Made by a program: the position numbers and the translations under genes. Shown in pieces: positions 8,927 through 17,356 of a stretch of DNA of 64,000 nucleotides. Under the pieces are notes generated by a model. It did not search any database, was not told the DNA's origin, and worked only from the letters and a program-made list of their open reading frames with translations. Every line of letters starts with the position of its first letter. The first letter of the stretch is position 1. Origin of the DNA: Halogeometricum sp. S3BR5-2 (GTDB taxonomy: Archaea; Halobacteriota; Halobacteria; Halobacteriales; Haloferacaceae); the NCBI RefSeq assembly GCF_031624635.1, contig NZ_JAMQOQ010000001.1, positions 682,001-746,000 on the forward strand. The letters run 5' to 3'.

Positions 8927-9682
8927 TCAGTCCGTCCGCGGGATGGCGTACGCGCCGGCCGCGAAGAACAGCGCCGAGAGGGCGGCGAGGACGGCGAGGT
9001 TCGTCCACGGGTCGCCCGTCTCCGTCGTCACCGCGCGGACGCCGCGGGCGAAGTAGGTCAGCGGCGAGAGGTTCAGCGCGGGGCGGAACCACGCGGGCAG
9101 TAGGTCGGGCGTCACGAACGTCTCCGAGAGAAAGAGGAGGGGCAGGGCGATGGCGTTCGACGCGGCGATGACGCCGTCCTGCGAGTCGGCGACGCGGCCG
9201 ATGATAGCTCCGAGGCCGCAGAACAGCGTGACGCCGAGGGCGACGAACAGCACGATGGAGAGCGTCGCGGGTCGGAGGGGGAGCGACACGCCCGTCACGA
9301 CGACGGTGAGGACGAGCAGCGCCAGCGCCGCCAGTCCGATGACGACGACGTTGACGAGCGTCTGACCGAGCAGCCACTCCGACCGAGAGAGCGGCGTCGT
9401 CGCCAGTTTCTCGAAGCGGTTCCCCTCGCGGTGCCGGGCGATGGTCGACCCGACGCGCGACAGCGGCGTGAACAGGACGACGACGGCGAGGTAGCCCGGC
9501 ACGTAGTAGGCGGGGTCCTCCGCGAACAGGCCGCCGCCGGTCGGTTGCGTCTGCACCAAGGCGCCGAAGATGAGCACGATGATGACCGGGAAGAAGAACG
9601 TGAAGAACACCGCCGTGCGCCGCCGCAGGAACGAGTGCCACGAGGCGGTGAACTCCGCGCGGATGCGACCGAGCGAACTCAC
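8927..9682 (-). CDS. ABC-2 type transporter permease
   Basis: This 251-residue membrane protein has six hydrophobic spans (about residues 24-44, 63-80, 105-130, 140-165, 172-190 and 225-247). The ABC-2 domain shows the pre-helix motif GNRFEKLATTPLSRSEWLLG at residues 87-106 and the LPLLFLSETFVTPDLLP stretch in the fifth region. Its GTG start overlaps the stop of the ATPase gene (GTGA), so the two form one exporter operon. The cargo (drug, lipid or polysaccharide) is not evident. Confidence 0.88.
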   Translation of the reverse strand: MSSLGRIRAEFTASWHSFLRRRTAVFFTFFFPVIIVLIFGALVQTQPTGGGLFAEDPAYYVPGYLAVVVLFTPLSRVGSTIARHREGNRFEKLATTPLSRSEWLLGQTLVNVVVIGLAALALLVLTVVVTGVSLPLRPATLSIVLFVALGVTLFCGLGAIIGRVADSQDGVIAASNAIALPLLFLSETFVTPDLLPAWFRPALNLSPLTYFARGVRAVTTETGDPWTNLAVLAALSALFFAAGAYAIPRTD

Positions 9683-10656
9683 CGGCCGTCACCTCCGTCC
9701 TCGTCTCCGCCCGCGGTTCCGCCGTCGGCCGCCACCGCGTCGGCGACGGTCGATTGCCCCTCGAAGGACTCGCCCGTGAGCGTCAGGTAGACGTCTTCGA
9801 GGTCCGGTTGCGTCCACGTCAGCGTGCCGTAGGCGACGCCCGCGTCGTCGAGTTCGCGGACGGCGTCGCCGATGTCGCGCGGGGTCAACCCCTCGAAGAC
9901 GAGGCGGCCGCCCCGGGCATCGACGCGGAAACCGCTGTCGAAGGACCCCGCCACCGTCTCCGGCGGCGCCTCCGTCTCGACTTCGAGTCGGCTGTCGCCG
10001 CCGTGCGCGGCGACGAGTTCGCCGGGCGAGCCGACGGCGACGAGTTCGCCCGCGTTCAGCAGGCCGACCCGGTCGGCGAGGCGTTCGACCTCCGGCATCG
10101 AGTGGCTGGTCAGGAACACCGTCGTCCCCCCCGCGGCGAGGCCGTCGAGGAGGTCCCACAGGTCGCGCCGGCCCGCCGGGTCGATGCCCGTCGTCGGTTC
10201 GTCGAGGAAGAGCACGTCGGGGTCGTTCACCAAGGCGGCGGCGACGCAGGCGCGTCGCTGCTGTCCGCCCGAGAGGTCCTCGTACCACGTCGTCGCGTCG
10301 TCGCCCGTCAGGCCTACGTCCGCGAGCACCGATTCGGGGTCGCGCGACTCGTCGTACAGGCCGGCGTAGTAGGTGACGAGTTCGCGCGCGGTGAGCCGCG
10401 AGGCGGGCGAGAACGACTGCGGCAGCAGTCCGACGCGGGAGCGGTCGACGTCCGTCGGCGGCGCGCCGAGGACGGACACGGAGCCGTCGACGGGGGTGGT
10501 TCCGGTGAGGGCGCGAACGAGCGTCGTCTTGCCCGCGCCGTTGGGGCCGATGAGTCCGAACACCTCGCCCGCCGCGACCGACAGCGAGACGTCCGAGAGG
10601 GCCTCCTTGTCGCCGTAGGATTTCCGAAGGTTCTCGGCGACGAGTACCTCGTCCAT
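9679..10656 (-). CDS. ABC transporter ATP-binding protein
   Basis: This 325-residue ATPase pairs with the ABC-2 permease downstream. It carries Walker A GPNGAGKTT near residue 40, a Q-loop in LLPQSF, the signature LSGGQQRRACVAAAL near residue 135, Walker B DVLFLDEPTTGID and the switch His in FLTSHSMPE. After the nucleotide-binding domain comes an extra C-terminal domain of about 100 residues, usual for DrrA/CcmA-type exporters. The start MDEVLVAENLRKSYG was chosen because longer readings add Arg-rich non-conserved sequence. The last 35 residues are Gly/Asp-rich. Confidence 0.9.
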   Translation of the reverse strand: MDEVLVAENLRKSYGDKEALSDVSLSVAAGEVFGLIGPNGAGKTTLVRALTGTTPVDGSVSVLGAPPTDVDRSRVGLLPQSFSPASRLTARELVTYYAGLYDESRDPESVLADVGLTGDDATTWYEDLSGGQQRRACVAAALVNDPDVLFLDEPTTGIDPAGRRDLWDLLDGLAAGGTTVFLTSHSMPEVERLADRVGLLNAGELVAVGSPGELVAAHGGDSRLEVETEAPPETVAGSFDSGFRVDARGGRLVFEGLTPRDIGDAVRELDDAGVAYGTLTWTQPDLEDVYLTLTGESFEGQSTVADAVAADGGTAGGDEDGGDGR

Positions 10657-10784
10657 GCGACGAGTTCGGCGCGGTCCGCGGGTAAGGATTCGGATTCGGG
10701 GACGGGTTTCGAGCCGGCTTCCACTCCTCTCACCGGGGCGACACGACGACAACGCTTATTCTCGGCGCTCCCTGAACTTCGACG

Positions 10785-12200
10785 ATGCCACCCCTGTCCC
10801 GCCGCCGCGCGCTCGCGTCCGGCCTGTCGGCCCTCCTCGCCGGCGTCGCCGGCTGTAACTCGGTCCCGACGAACGGGGACGGAAGCGACGACCCGCCGGC
10901 GGAACGGACCGGGTCGGACTCGGGCGACGGCGGGGAAGAGAACGGGACGGGAACGAGAGCGGGAACCGACGGCGGACCGAACCTGAACGACGCCCGCGTC
11001 GCCGCCGAACCCGTCGCCTCGGGGTTCGTCTCGCCCGTCGACTTCTTCGCGCCGGACGGCACCGACCGCCGGTTCGTCGTCGACCAACCCGGCGTCGTCT
11101 ACGAGGTGACCGCCGACGGCCGCCGCGACGCGCCGTACCTCGATATCAGGGACAGGGTCGTCGACATCGACGGCTACGACGAACGGGGACTGCTCGGCGT
11201 CGCCCCGCACCCCGAGTTCGCGGACGACGGCCGCCTGTACGTCCGGTACAGCGCGCCCCGGCGGGAAGGAACGCCGCAGAGCTACAGCCACACGTTCGTC
11301 CTCAGCGAGTTCACCGTCGACCCCGACGCGCGGACCGTCGGCGGGGGACGGGAGCGGACGCTCTTGGAACTGCCCGAACCGCAGTCGAACCACAACGCCG
11401 GGTCCGTCGGGTTCGGTCCGGACGGCCTCCTCTACGTCGGCACCGGCGACGGCGGGGGCGGCGGCGACAGGGGAACCGGCCACGTCTCCGACTGGTACGA
11501 CGCCGTCGAGGGCGGCAACGGGCAGGACGTGACCGAGAATCTCTTGGGGAGCATCCTCCGAATCGACGTGGATTCGGAGGGGGAGAGCCGGCCGTACGGG
11601 ATTCCCGACGACAACCCCCTCGTCGGACGCGAGGGGAGAGACGAGCAGTACGCGTGGGGTTTTCGCAACCCGTGGCGGTTCTCCTTCGATATTCGGAGTT
11701 CGGACGACTGGGACCTCTACGTCGCCGACGTGGGACAGAGCGCGTACGAGGAGGTGAGCGTCGTCGAACGGGGCGGCAACTACGGGTGGAACGTCCGCGA
11801 GGGGACGCACTGCTACGGCACGGACGAGTGTCCGACGACGACGCCCGACGGCGACCCTCTCGTCGACCCGGTGATAGAGTACCCGCACTCGGGCGACGGC
11901 CCGACCGGAATCTCGGTCATCGGCGGCTACGTCGTCCGCGACGAGGCCCTCGCCGGGACGGACCTCGCGGGCGCGTACCTGTTCGCGGACTGGCAGTCGA
12001 ACGGCCGCCTGTTCGCGGCGGACCCCGACTCGGAGTCGACGCCGTGGCCGATAGCCGAAGTGCCGATAACCGGCGACGACGCGCCGGGGTCGTTCGTCAC
12101 CGCCTTCGGCCGGGAGGGCGAGGACCTGTTCGTGCTGTCGACGGGCGCGCGCGGACTGAACGACCGGATGGGCCGGTTGCATCGGCTGGTCGCCCCCTGA
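10785..12200 (+). CDS. Tat-exported lipoprotein, PQQ-dependent aldose sugar dehydrogenase family
   Basis: This 471-residue protein starts with a twin-arginine signal (SRRRAL at residues 5-10) and a hydrophobic stretch ending in the lipobox LAGVAGC, so it is exported folded and lipid-anchored. A Gly/Asp/Glu-rich linker follows. Residues 75-465 form a six-bladed propeller of the GSDH/YliI family, recognised by ERGLLGVAPHPEF, the paired motifs NHNAGSVGFGPDGLLYVGTG and YAWGFRNPWRFSFD, and DLYVADVGQSAYEEVSVVER. The family oxidises aldoses using PQQ. The cofactor is inferred only from homology. Confidence 0.88.
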   Translation: MPPLSRRRALASGLSALLAGVAGCNSVPTNGDGSDDPPAERTGSDSGDGGEENGTGTRAGTDGGPNLNDARVAAEPVASGFVSPVDFFAPDGTDRRFVVDQPGVVYEVTADGRRDAPYLDIRDRVVDIDGYDERGLLGVAPHPEFADDGRLYVRYSAPRREGTPQSYSHTFVLSEFTVDPDARTVGGGRERTLLELPEPQSNHNAGSVGFGPDGLLYVGTGDGGGGGDRGTGHVSDWYDAVEGGNGQDVTENLLGSILRIDVDSEGESRPYGIPDDNPLVGREGRDEQYAWGFRNPWRFSFDIRSSDDWDLYVADVGQSAYEEVSVVERGGNYGWNVREGTHCYGTDECPTTTPDGDPLVDPVIEYPHSGDGPTGISVIGGYVVRDEALAGTDLAGAYLFADWQSNGRLFAADPDSESTPWPIAEVPITGDDAPGSFVTAFGREGEDLFVLSTGARGLNDRMGRLHRLVAP

Positions 12201-12236
12201 TTTCGCTCTCCGCGCCTCGGGCCGCCTCCGACCGCC

Positions 12237-13241
12237 TCAGATATCGGCGTCGACGGCGACCCGGCGGCCGGAGTCGGCGGACTCGTACGCCGCTTCAGTC
12301 AGTGCAGTGACCTTCACGGCGTCGGACGGCGGAATCGCCAACTCGGCCTCGCCCCGTATCGCGCCGACGAAGTTCTCCAACTTCCGCGCGGTGAGTTCCT
12401 CGAACGTCGGTTCGTACGGCGTCGCCTCGTACTCTGTTCCGCCCTCGACGACGCGGAGTGTCTCGCCGTCGAACGAGAGGGAGCCCTCGGTACCCCAGAT
12501 ACGGAGCGCTTCGGCCGGGGCGGGTCCGCTCGGTCCCTCGCCGGAGACGCCGACGCTCGCGGTGAGTCGGTCGCCGTCGCGGTCCAGCGTGACCGCCAGC
12601 GCCGAGTTCACGTCCACGTCGGCCCCCCGGTCGTCCAGCGTCGCCGACACCTCGACGGGGGTGCTCCGCGTCGTCCAGAGGAGGGCGTCCAAGAGGTGCG
12701 ACCCGGAGTCGTACAGTTGGCCGCCGCCGGAGAGGTCCGGGTTCCCGCGCCAGCGGTCGCGGTTCCACTGCACCCAGTCCTGTTCGAGGTAACACGTCGC
12801 CATGTGCGGGGCGCCGATGCGCCCGTCGTCGACGAGTCGCCGAATCTCCCGGAAGCGGTCGTCGAAGTGGCGCTGATAGCCGACGGCGAGGACGCGGTCG
12901 GACTCGCGCGCCCGGTCGACGAGCGCGCGGGCGTCGCCGAGGTCCGTCACCATCGGCTTCTCCACGTGGACGTGGACGCCGCGGTCCAGACAGGCGCTCG
13001 CGTGGTCGTAGTGGAGGGTGTGCGGCGTCGAGATGATAGCCGCGTCGGCGTCCACGTCGTCCAGCATCGCCTCGTGGGAGTCGTACGTGTGGCGGCCGAG
13101 TTCGTACTGGAAGGCGTCGCGGGCGTCCGGAGAGGGGTCCGCGCCGGCGGCGATGTAGACACCGTCCATCGAGTCGATACTGCGGCACTCGAGGCGACCG
13201 AGGTCGCCGAGGCCGATGGCGACGACCGTGAGTTCGGACAT
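12237..13241 (-). CDS. Gfo/Idh/MocA family oxidoreductase
   Basis: This 334-residue NAD(P)-dependent sugar or inositol oxidoreductase has an N-terminal Rossmann fold (VVAIGLGDLGRLECR, residues 6-20). HVHVEKPMVTDLGDARALVD near 95 contains the conserved EKP with its catalytic Lys. A C-terminal alpha/beta substrate domain follows, with GGGQLYDSGSHLLDALLW near 177, where the family keeps its D...H pair. A TATA-like run (minus-strand GTATTTTTG near 13268-13276) lies about 27-35 bp upstream, supporting this start. It diverges from the aldo/keto reductase; the two may work on the same kind of carbonyl substrates. Confidence 0.88.
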   Translation of the reverse strand: MSELTVVAIGLGDLGRLECRSIDSMDGVYIAAGADPSPDARDAFQYELGRHTYDSHEAMLDDVDADAAIISTPHTLHYDHASACLDRGVHVHVEKPMVTDLGDARALVDRARESDRVLAVGYQRHFDDRFREIRRLVDDGRIGAPHMATCYLEQDWVQWNRDRWRGNPDLSGGGQLYDSGSHLLDALLWTTRSTPVEVSATLDDRGADVDVNSALAVTLDRDGDRLTASVGVSGEGPSGPAPAEALRIWGTEGSLSFDGETLRVVEGGTEYEATPYEPTFEELTARKLENFVGAIRGEAELAIPPSDAVKVTALTEAAYESADSGRRVAVDADI

Positions 13242-13399
13242 GTAGCGACCGATACGTGTCTGAGAGCAAAAATACTCCGCCGACGAGTAAGGTTCGTCGC
13301 CGCAAGCGGAGCGGGCGGGACGCCGGCGAGTGTCCGACCGGAGGAGGGGGATTCTCCGGTAGTGTCACACTTTTGCACCGGCCTCCCGTCTCCCCGGGC

Positions 13400-14419
13400 A
13401 TGAGCCTCGACTACCGGCGACTCGGCAGCACTGGTACGAAGGTGTCCGAACTCTGCTTCGGGACGTGGCGCTTCGGCCGCGAGACGAACGGCGTGTTGGA
13501 GACGTCGAAGAGCGACGCCCACGACCTCCTGGACGCGTTCGCCGACCGCGGGGGCAACTTCATCGACACCGCGAACGTGTACGGGAACCCGAACGGCCGC
13601 TCGGAGTCGTGGATCGGCGACTGGCTCTCACAGCGCGACCGGGAGGAGTACGTCCTCGCCTCGAAGGTGTACTTCCCGTTCGACGAGGACAACCCCAACG
13701 GCTCGGGGCTCTCGCGGACGCACATCCGCAACCAGATAGAGGGGACCTTGGACCGCCTCGGCACCGACTACCTCGACCTCTACTACATCCACCGCTGGGA
13801 CGAGGAGACCGACATCGAAGAGACGCTGTCGGCGCTGAACGCCCTCGTCGAGAAGGGGAAGGTGAACTACCTCGGTGCCTCGACCATGGCGTCGTGGCAA
13901 CTCACGAAGGCGCTGTGGAAATCGGATGTGGAGGACTACGAGCGCTTCGAGGTGACCCAGCCGCTGTTCCACGCGGGCTACTACGAGGACGTGAAGGAGT
14001 ACCTCGACGTCTGCGGGGACCAAGAACTCGCCGTCTGCCCGTACTCGCCGCTGGCGGGCGGCTTCCTCACCGGCAAGTACGAGCGCGCCGACCCCGATGA
14101 CCCGAAGCAGGTGGTCGCGCCCGACGGCTCCCGCGCGTCGTTCGACGACCGGTTCGACCAGTTCTACCTCTCGGAACGCGGATGGAAGGTGCTCGACGCC
14201 GTGCGCGAGGTGGCCGACGAGGTGGACGCCTCGCCCGCGCAGGTGGCGCTCCGCTGGCTGATGGACTACCCCGACGCGACGGTGGTGCCCATCGTCGGCG
14301 CGCGCACCGAGGAGCAACTGGACGAGAACGTCGGCGCGGCGGACGTCGACCTCTCCGAGGAACAGTGGGAGCGAATCATGGACGCGCGCTACGACGAGGA
14401 CGGGCGGCTCTGGCACTGA
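13400..14419 (+). CDS. Aldo/keto reductase
   Basis: This 339-residue (beta/alpha)8 NADPH-dependent reductase begins at the ATG at 13400, because the family motif YRRLGSTGTKVSELCFGTW lies immediately after it. The AKR tetrad is visible: Asp in FIDTANVYG, Tyr in the same motif, Lys in LASKV and His in YYIHRW. Binding of the NADPH phosphate is suggested by VPIVGARTEEQLDENV near residue 300. The sequence resembles the AKR11/AKR12-type, YajO/general-stress-protein-69-like group. The natural substrate is unknown. Confidence 0.9.
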   Translation: MSLDYRRLGSTGTKVSELCFGTWRFGRETNGVLETSKSDAHDLLDAFADRGGNFIDTANVYGNPNGRSESWIGDWLSQRDREEYVLASKVYFPFDEDNPNGSGLSRTHIRNQIEGTLDRLGTDYLDLYYIHRWDEETDIEETLSALNALVEKGKVNYLGASTMASWQLTKALWKSDVEDYERFEVTQPLFHAGYYEDVKEYLDVCGDQELAVCPYSPLAGGFLTGKYERADPDDPKQVVAPDGSRASFDDRFDQFYLSERGWKVLDAVREVADEVDASPAQVALRWLMDYPDATVVPIVGARTEEQLDENVGAADVDLSEEQWERIMDARYDEDGRLWH

Positions 14420-14444
14420 GCGCGGGTCCGAGACGGCCGGCGAC

Positions 14445-14861
14445 TCACGCGTAGCCGATGTCCCTGAGGTAATCGCAGAGGACGTGCGCGTAGAGGACGA
14501 CGGCGACGAAGACGGCGAGGCGCCCGAGGCCGAGGAGCGCGAGCGCGAGCGTCAGGGCGCCGCCGATGAGGTGGTGGCTGAGCAGTCGGCGCTGGACGAG
14601 GCCCTCCTCGTCCAGTTCGGCGAACACCTTCTCCTGCTCGACGAGTCCGACGCGCGGGTTCGTCACCGCGCGTTCGAGGTTGCGCCAGTCGCCCGCCATC
14701 GCCCGGGCGATGAGGAAGTGGTCCAGGTCGACGAAGACGCTCAGGAGGACGCCGAAGAGGACGAGACCGCCGAAGGCGACGCCGCTCGGGGTGGGAAAGA
14801 GGAGCGTCGCCGCGGCCGCCGAGACGACGGCGCCGACGACGGCGTGTTCGACTGACTTCAC
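14445..14861 (-). CDS. Small membrane protein with DxDH and HH motifs (YdjM/DUF457-like)
   Basis: This 138-residue protein has four hydrophobic segments (about residues 5-20, 27-42, 98-115 and 115-130). Conserved-looking polar residues lie at the membrane faces: VDLDHFLIAR near 44, LSHHLIGGA near 93 and YAHVLCDYLRD near the end. That spacing resembles the LexA-binding, inner-membrane-associated metal-dependent hydrolase family (YdjM/DUF457), in which similar His/Asp motifs bind metal. The assignment is tentative. It ends just before the convergent aldo/keto reductase and follows a selenoprotein-W-like gene by 3 bp. Confidence 0.65.
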   Translation of the reverse strand: MKSVEHAVVGAVVSAAAATLLFPTPSGVAFGGLVLFGVLLSVFVDLDHFLIARAMAGDWRNLERAVTNPRVGLVEQEKVFAELDEEGLVQRRLLSHHLIGGALTLALALLGLGRLAVFVAVVLYAHVLCDYLRDIGYA

Positions 14862-14864
14862 CGC

Positions 14865-15095
14865 TCAGAGCGCCGCCCGGACGCGGCGGGTGACCTCGTC
14901 CACGTCGTACTCGTCCTCGCTTTTGTCCCAGACGAGTTCGCCGTCGACGGCGACGGTGAGGACGCCGTGGTCGCCCGTCACGAGGGAGACGCGGTCGATT
15001 CGCTCGCCGAACTGTTCGAGGACGGCGTGCTGCATCTCCTCGGCCCGCCCTAAGAACCCGCACGGCACGCAGTACTCTATTTCGACCTCGCTCAT
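14865..15095 (-). CDS. Rdx/SelW-like thioredoxin-fold protein
   Basis: This 76-residue protein is of the selenoprotein W/T/H (Rdx) family, a small thioredoxin-like fold. It keeps the N-terminal redox motif as Cys-Val-Pro-Cys in EIEYCVPCGFLGRA (residues 6-19) and the family's C-terminal GELVWDKSEDEYDVDEVT. The redox positions are both cysteine, with no selenocysteine. It is followed after 3 bp by the membrane protein at 14445-14861, so the two are likely co-transcribed. A redox role is known for the family; the specific partner is not known. Confidence 0.85.
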   Translation of the reverse strand: MSEVEIEYCVPCGFLGRAEEMQHAVLEQFGERIDRVSLVTGDHGVLTVAVDGELVWDKSEDEYDVDEVTRRVRAAL

Positions 15096-15149
15096 ACCGG
15101 AGTGTCCGCCCGCGGGGAAGTTAAACCTGAACGTGAACGCGGGCGCTCC

Positions 15150-15824
15150 TCAGTTCCCGCGCCCGAAGCCGAACGGCCGCCAGTACAGCAGAGCGACGGT
15201 GACGAGGAAGACGACCGTCGAGATGTCGTAGGAGAGGTCGAACGTCGCGGCGACGACGGCCGACCCGCCGCCGAACACGCCCGTGAACAGGGAGGCGAGG
15301 ATGGGCCACGAGCAGGAGACGCAGGAGAGCAGTCCCAGCGCACCGGAGACGGCCGACCCGGCGGCGTCGATGACCGTGGCGTACACGAGGTACGACAGCG
15401 CGAGGTAGCCGACGACGCGGGCCGGCATGAGGACGACGGTGGCGAACGGCGTGGATATCGTCGGCGCGGGTCCCCATCCGGGCGCGAGCGTGGCGACGCG
15501 GAACGCCCAGTCGGGACCGACCGACATCGTCGAGGTGACGACGACGCCGCCCGCGAACGCGAGCACGACGGCGTAACCGACGGCGACGGCGGCGGCCCGC
15601 CGGCGGGTCCGGGCGTCGGTCGGCGCGGGCGTCGTCTTCCAGACGGCGAGCACGCCGACGACTATCCAGAGCAGTCCGTAGAAGGTGTAGCGCGGTTGCG
15701 AGACGTCGATGCCCGTGACGAGAACGTACGCCAGCGCGAGGATGCCGAGCGTGTTCGCCAACAGGCCGGCGTACAGCACGTCGCGGTCGGAGACGGCCCG
15801 GCCGAGCGAGTCCGTGACGGACAC
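15150..15824 (-). CDS. Membrane protein next to ctaB, unknown function
   Basis: This protein has 224 residues and about six membrane segments. A GTG start 2 bp after the ctaB stop was chosen, giving MSVTDSLGRAVSD; longer readings run antisense-like through ctaB and are not credible. One transmembrane region carries LGLLSCVSCSWPILASL, a Cys-x2-Cys-x-x-Pro pattern at a membrane face that could bind metal or be redox active. Tight linkage to heme O synthase and coxB suggests a role in terminal oxidase biogenesis. I recognise no named family. Confidence 0.65.
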   Translation of the reverse strand: MSVTDSLGRAVSDRDVLYAGLLANTLGILALAYVLVTGIDVSQPRYTFYGLLWIVVGVLAVWKTTPAPTDARTRRRAAAVAVGYAVVLAFAGGVVVTSTMSVGPDWAFRVATLAPGWGPAPTISTPFATVVLMPARVVGYLALSYLVYATVIDAAGSAVSGALGLLSCVSCSWPILASLFTGVFGGGSAVVAATFDLSYDISTVVFLVTVALLYWRPFGFGRGN

Positions 15825-15826
15825 GG

Positions 15827-17233
15827 TCAGAGGGCGAGGGTGTCGACGACCACGGCCAACAGCAGCGTGCCGAGGTAGGCGTTCGAGGCGTGGAACGACC
15901 GGAGCGCCGCCGACTGGGTCTGTTCGTAATGTAGGCGGACGACGTAGTAGAGGAAGACGCCGCCGAAGACGATGCTCGTCAGCGCGTAGAGGAGTCCGAG
16001 CCCCTCCATCGCCGCCAGCGCGCCGGCGGCGACGAGCGTCGCGCCGAGGTACCACAGCGTGTGCTTTCTCGTCTCGGTCTCGCCGCGGACGACGGGCATC
16101 ATCGGGAAGCCGCCGCGGGCGTAGTCGTCCTTGTAGGCCAGGGCGAGGTTGTAGAAGTGCGCGGGCGTCCACAGGAAGATGACCGCCGCGAGCGCGAGGC
16201 CGCCGAAGCCGACGGAGCCGGTGACGGCCACCCAGCCGATGAGGGCGGGAAGCGCCCCGGCCGCGCCGCCGATGACGGTGTTCTGCACCGTGTTCGGTTT
16301 GAGAATCAGGGTGTAGACGACGCTGTAGAAGAGGATGGCGCCGACGCCGAGGACGGCCGCGAGGGCGTTCACCCACGCGAACAGCGCCACCGAGGCGGCG
16401 GCCAGGAGAAGGCCGAACGCGACGGCGTGGCGCACCGGGACGAGGTCCACGGCGAGCGGTCGGTCGCTGGTGCGCTCCATGCGGCGGTCGATGTCGCGTT
16501 CGAGGACGTGGTTGAACGTGCCCGAGGCGCCGATGGAGAGGACGCCGCCGCCGAGGGTGGCGAGGACGACTTCGGGCGTGAGGCCGCCGCTCGTCGTCGC
16601 CGCCAGCGCCATGCCGGCCGAGGCGACGAGACAGAGCAGCCACATCAGCCGCGGCTTCATCAGGCGGAAGTACGCGTAGGCGGTCGCCTTCGCGCGGGCG
16701 ACGGGGTCGGTCGGAACGACCGGGTCGTGTGCGCCCTCGGGCGCGAGGTCCGGTTCGGGCGCGCTCTCGGGGCGGTCGGTCGGGTCGCCGGTGTCCGCTT
16801 CCAGCGTCCACGCGAGGGCGACGACGAGGCCGCCGAAGATGGCCATCCCCACCGCGAGGTGGGCGGTGGACAGCGTCGCCGACGGGCCGTCTACGGCGAC
16901 GAACGCGCCGAGAGCGGACTGGACGGGGTAGAGCAGGCCGGCGACGACCATCGCGCCGAGGACGCGTCGGCTCACGTCGGCGCGGACGCCGGCGACCAGC
17001 GTGACGACGCCGAGGAGGCCGACGAGGACGGCCGCGGCGCGGTGGCCGACCGCCAGCCACCCGTCGGCGGTGGTCGGCGCGGTGAAGCCGTCACCGCAGA
17101 CGGGCCAGGCGGTGCAGGCCGCCGCGGCGTCGGTGAGCGCCGTCGTCGCCCCGACGAGCAGCAGGAGATAGACCCCCATGGCGGTGGCCGCGAGGAGGCC
17201 GTGAAAACGGTCGTGCGTGCGGTTCGGTTCCAC
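15827..17233 (-). CDS. ctaB: Heme O synthase (CtaB) with N-terminal CtaA-like domain
   Basis: It transfers a farnesyl group to protoheme IX to make heme O for terminal oxidases. The C-terminal 300 residues are the UbiA-type prenyltransferase: NHVLERDIDRRMERTSDRPL (near residue 242) holds the first Asp-rich motif, and KDDYARGGFPMMPVV (near 370) the second. The N-terminal 150 residues have four membrane spans and His-containing helices (GHRAAAVLVGLLG, STAHLAVGM) like half of a heme A synthase (CtaA/COX15). At 468 residues it is much longer than bacterial CtaB (about 300). This fusion is known in haloarchaea. The start codon is GTG. Confidence 0.9.
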   Translation of the reverse strand: MEPNRTHDRFHGLLAATAMGVYLLLLVGATTALTDAAAACTAWPVCGDGFTAPTTADGWLAVGHRAAAVLVGLLGVVTLVAGVRADVSRRVLGAMVVAGLLYPVQSALGAFVAVDGPSATLSTAHLAVGMAIFGGLVVALAWTLEADTGDPTDRPESAPEPDLAPEGAHDPVVPTDPVARAKATAYAYFRLMKPRLMWLLCLVASAGMALAATTSGGLTPEVVLATLGGGVLSIGASGTFNHVLERDIDRRMERTSDRPLAVDLVPVRHAVAFGLLLAAASVALFAWVNALAAVLGVGAILFYSVVYTLILKPNTVQNTVIGGAAGALPALIGWVAVTGSVGFGGLALAAVIFLWTPAHFYNLALAYKDDYARGGFPMMPVVRGETETRKHTLWYLGATLVAAGALAAMEGLGLLYALTSIVFGGVFLYYVVRLHYEQTQSAALRSFHASNAYLGTLLLAVVVDTLAL

Positions 17234-17356
17234 GAGTAGTCACCTACGGACCGTTCGAGTGCGGCGTATTTAGGACCCGCGCTTTCCCGGCTCCGGGGGA
17301 CCGCGCGACGAAAAGACAGCAACTATTTAGGCGTTTGTTCCTAAGCCTGCAATAAG
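17234..17356. promoter_or_regulatory. Divergent promoter region of ctaB and coxB
   Basis: Two TATA-like boxes face opposite ways. The leftward one is at about 17266-17273 (plus-strand GTATTTAG), some 36 bp before the ctaB start. The rightward one (AACTATTTAG, 17321-17330) is about 30 bp before the coxB ATG, giving almost no leader. The shared region suggests coordinated expression of heme O synthesis and oxidase subunit II. No clear operator palindrome was seen. Confidence 0.5.

Noticed and set aside
15832-17060. Long minus-strand frame joined to the membrane protein at 15150-15824
   Set aside because: The part before 15824 is the shifted frame of ctaB (Arg/His/Pro-rich). The real start is the GTG just after the ctaB stop.
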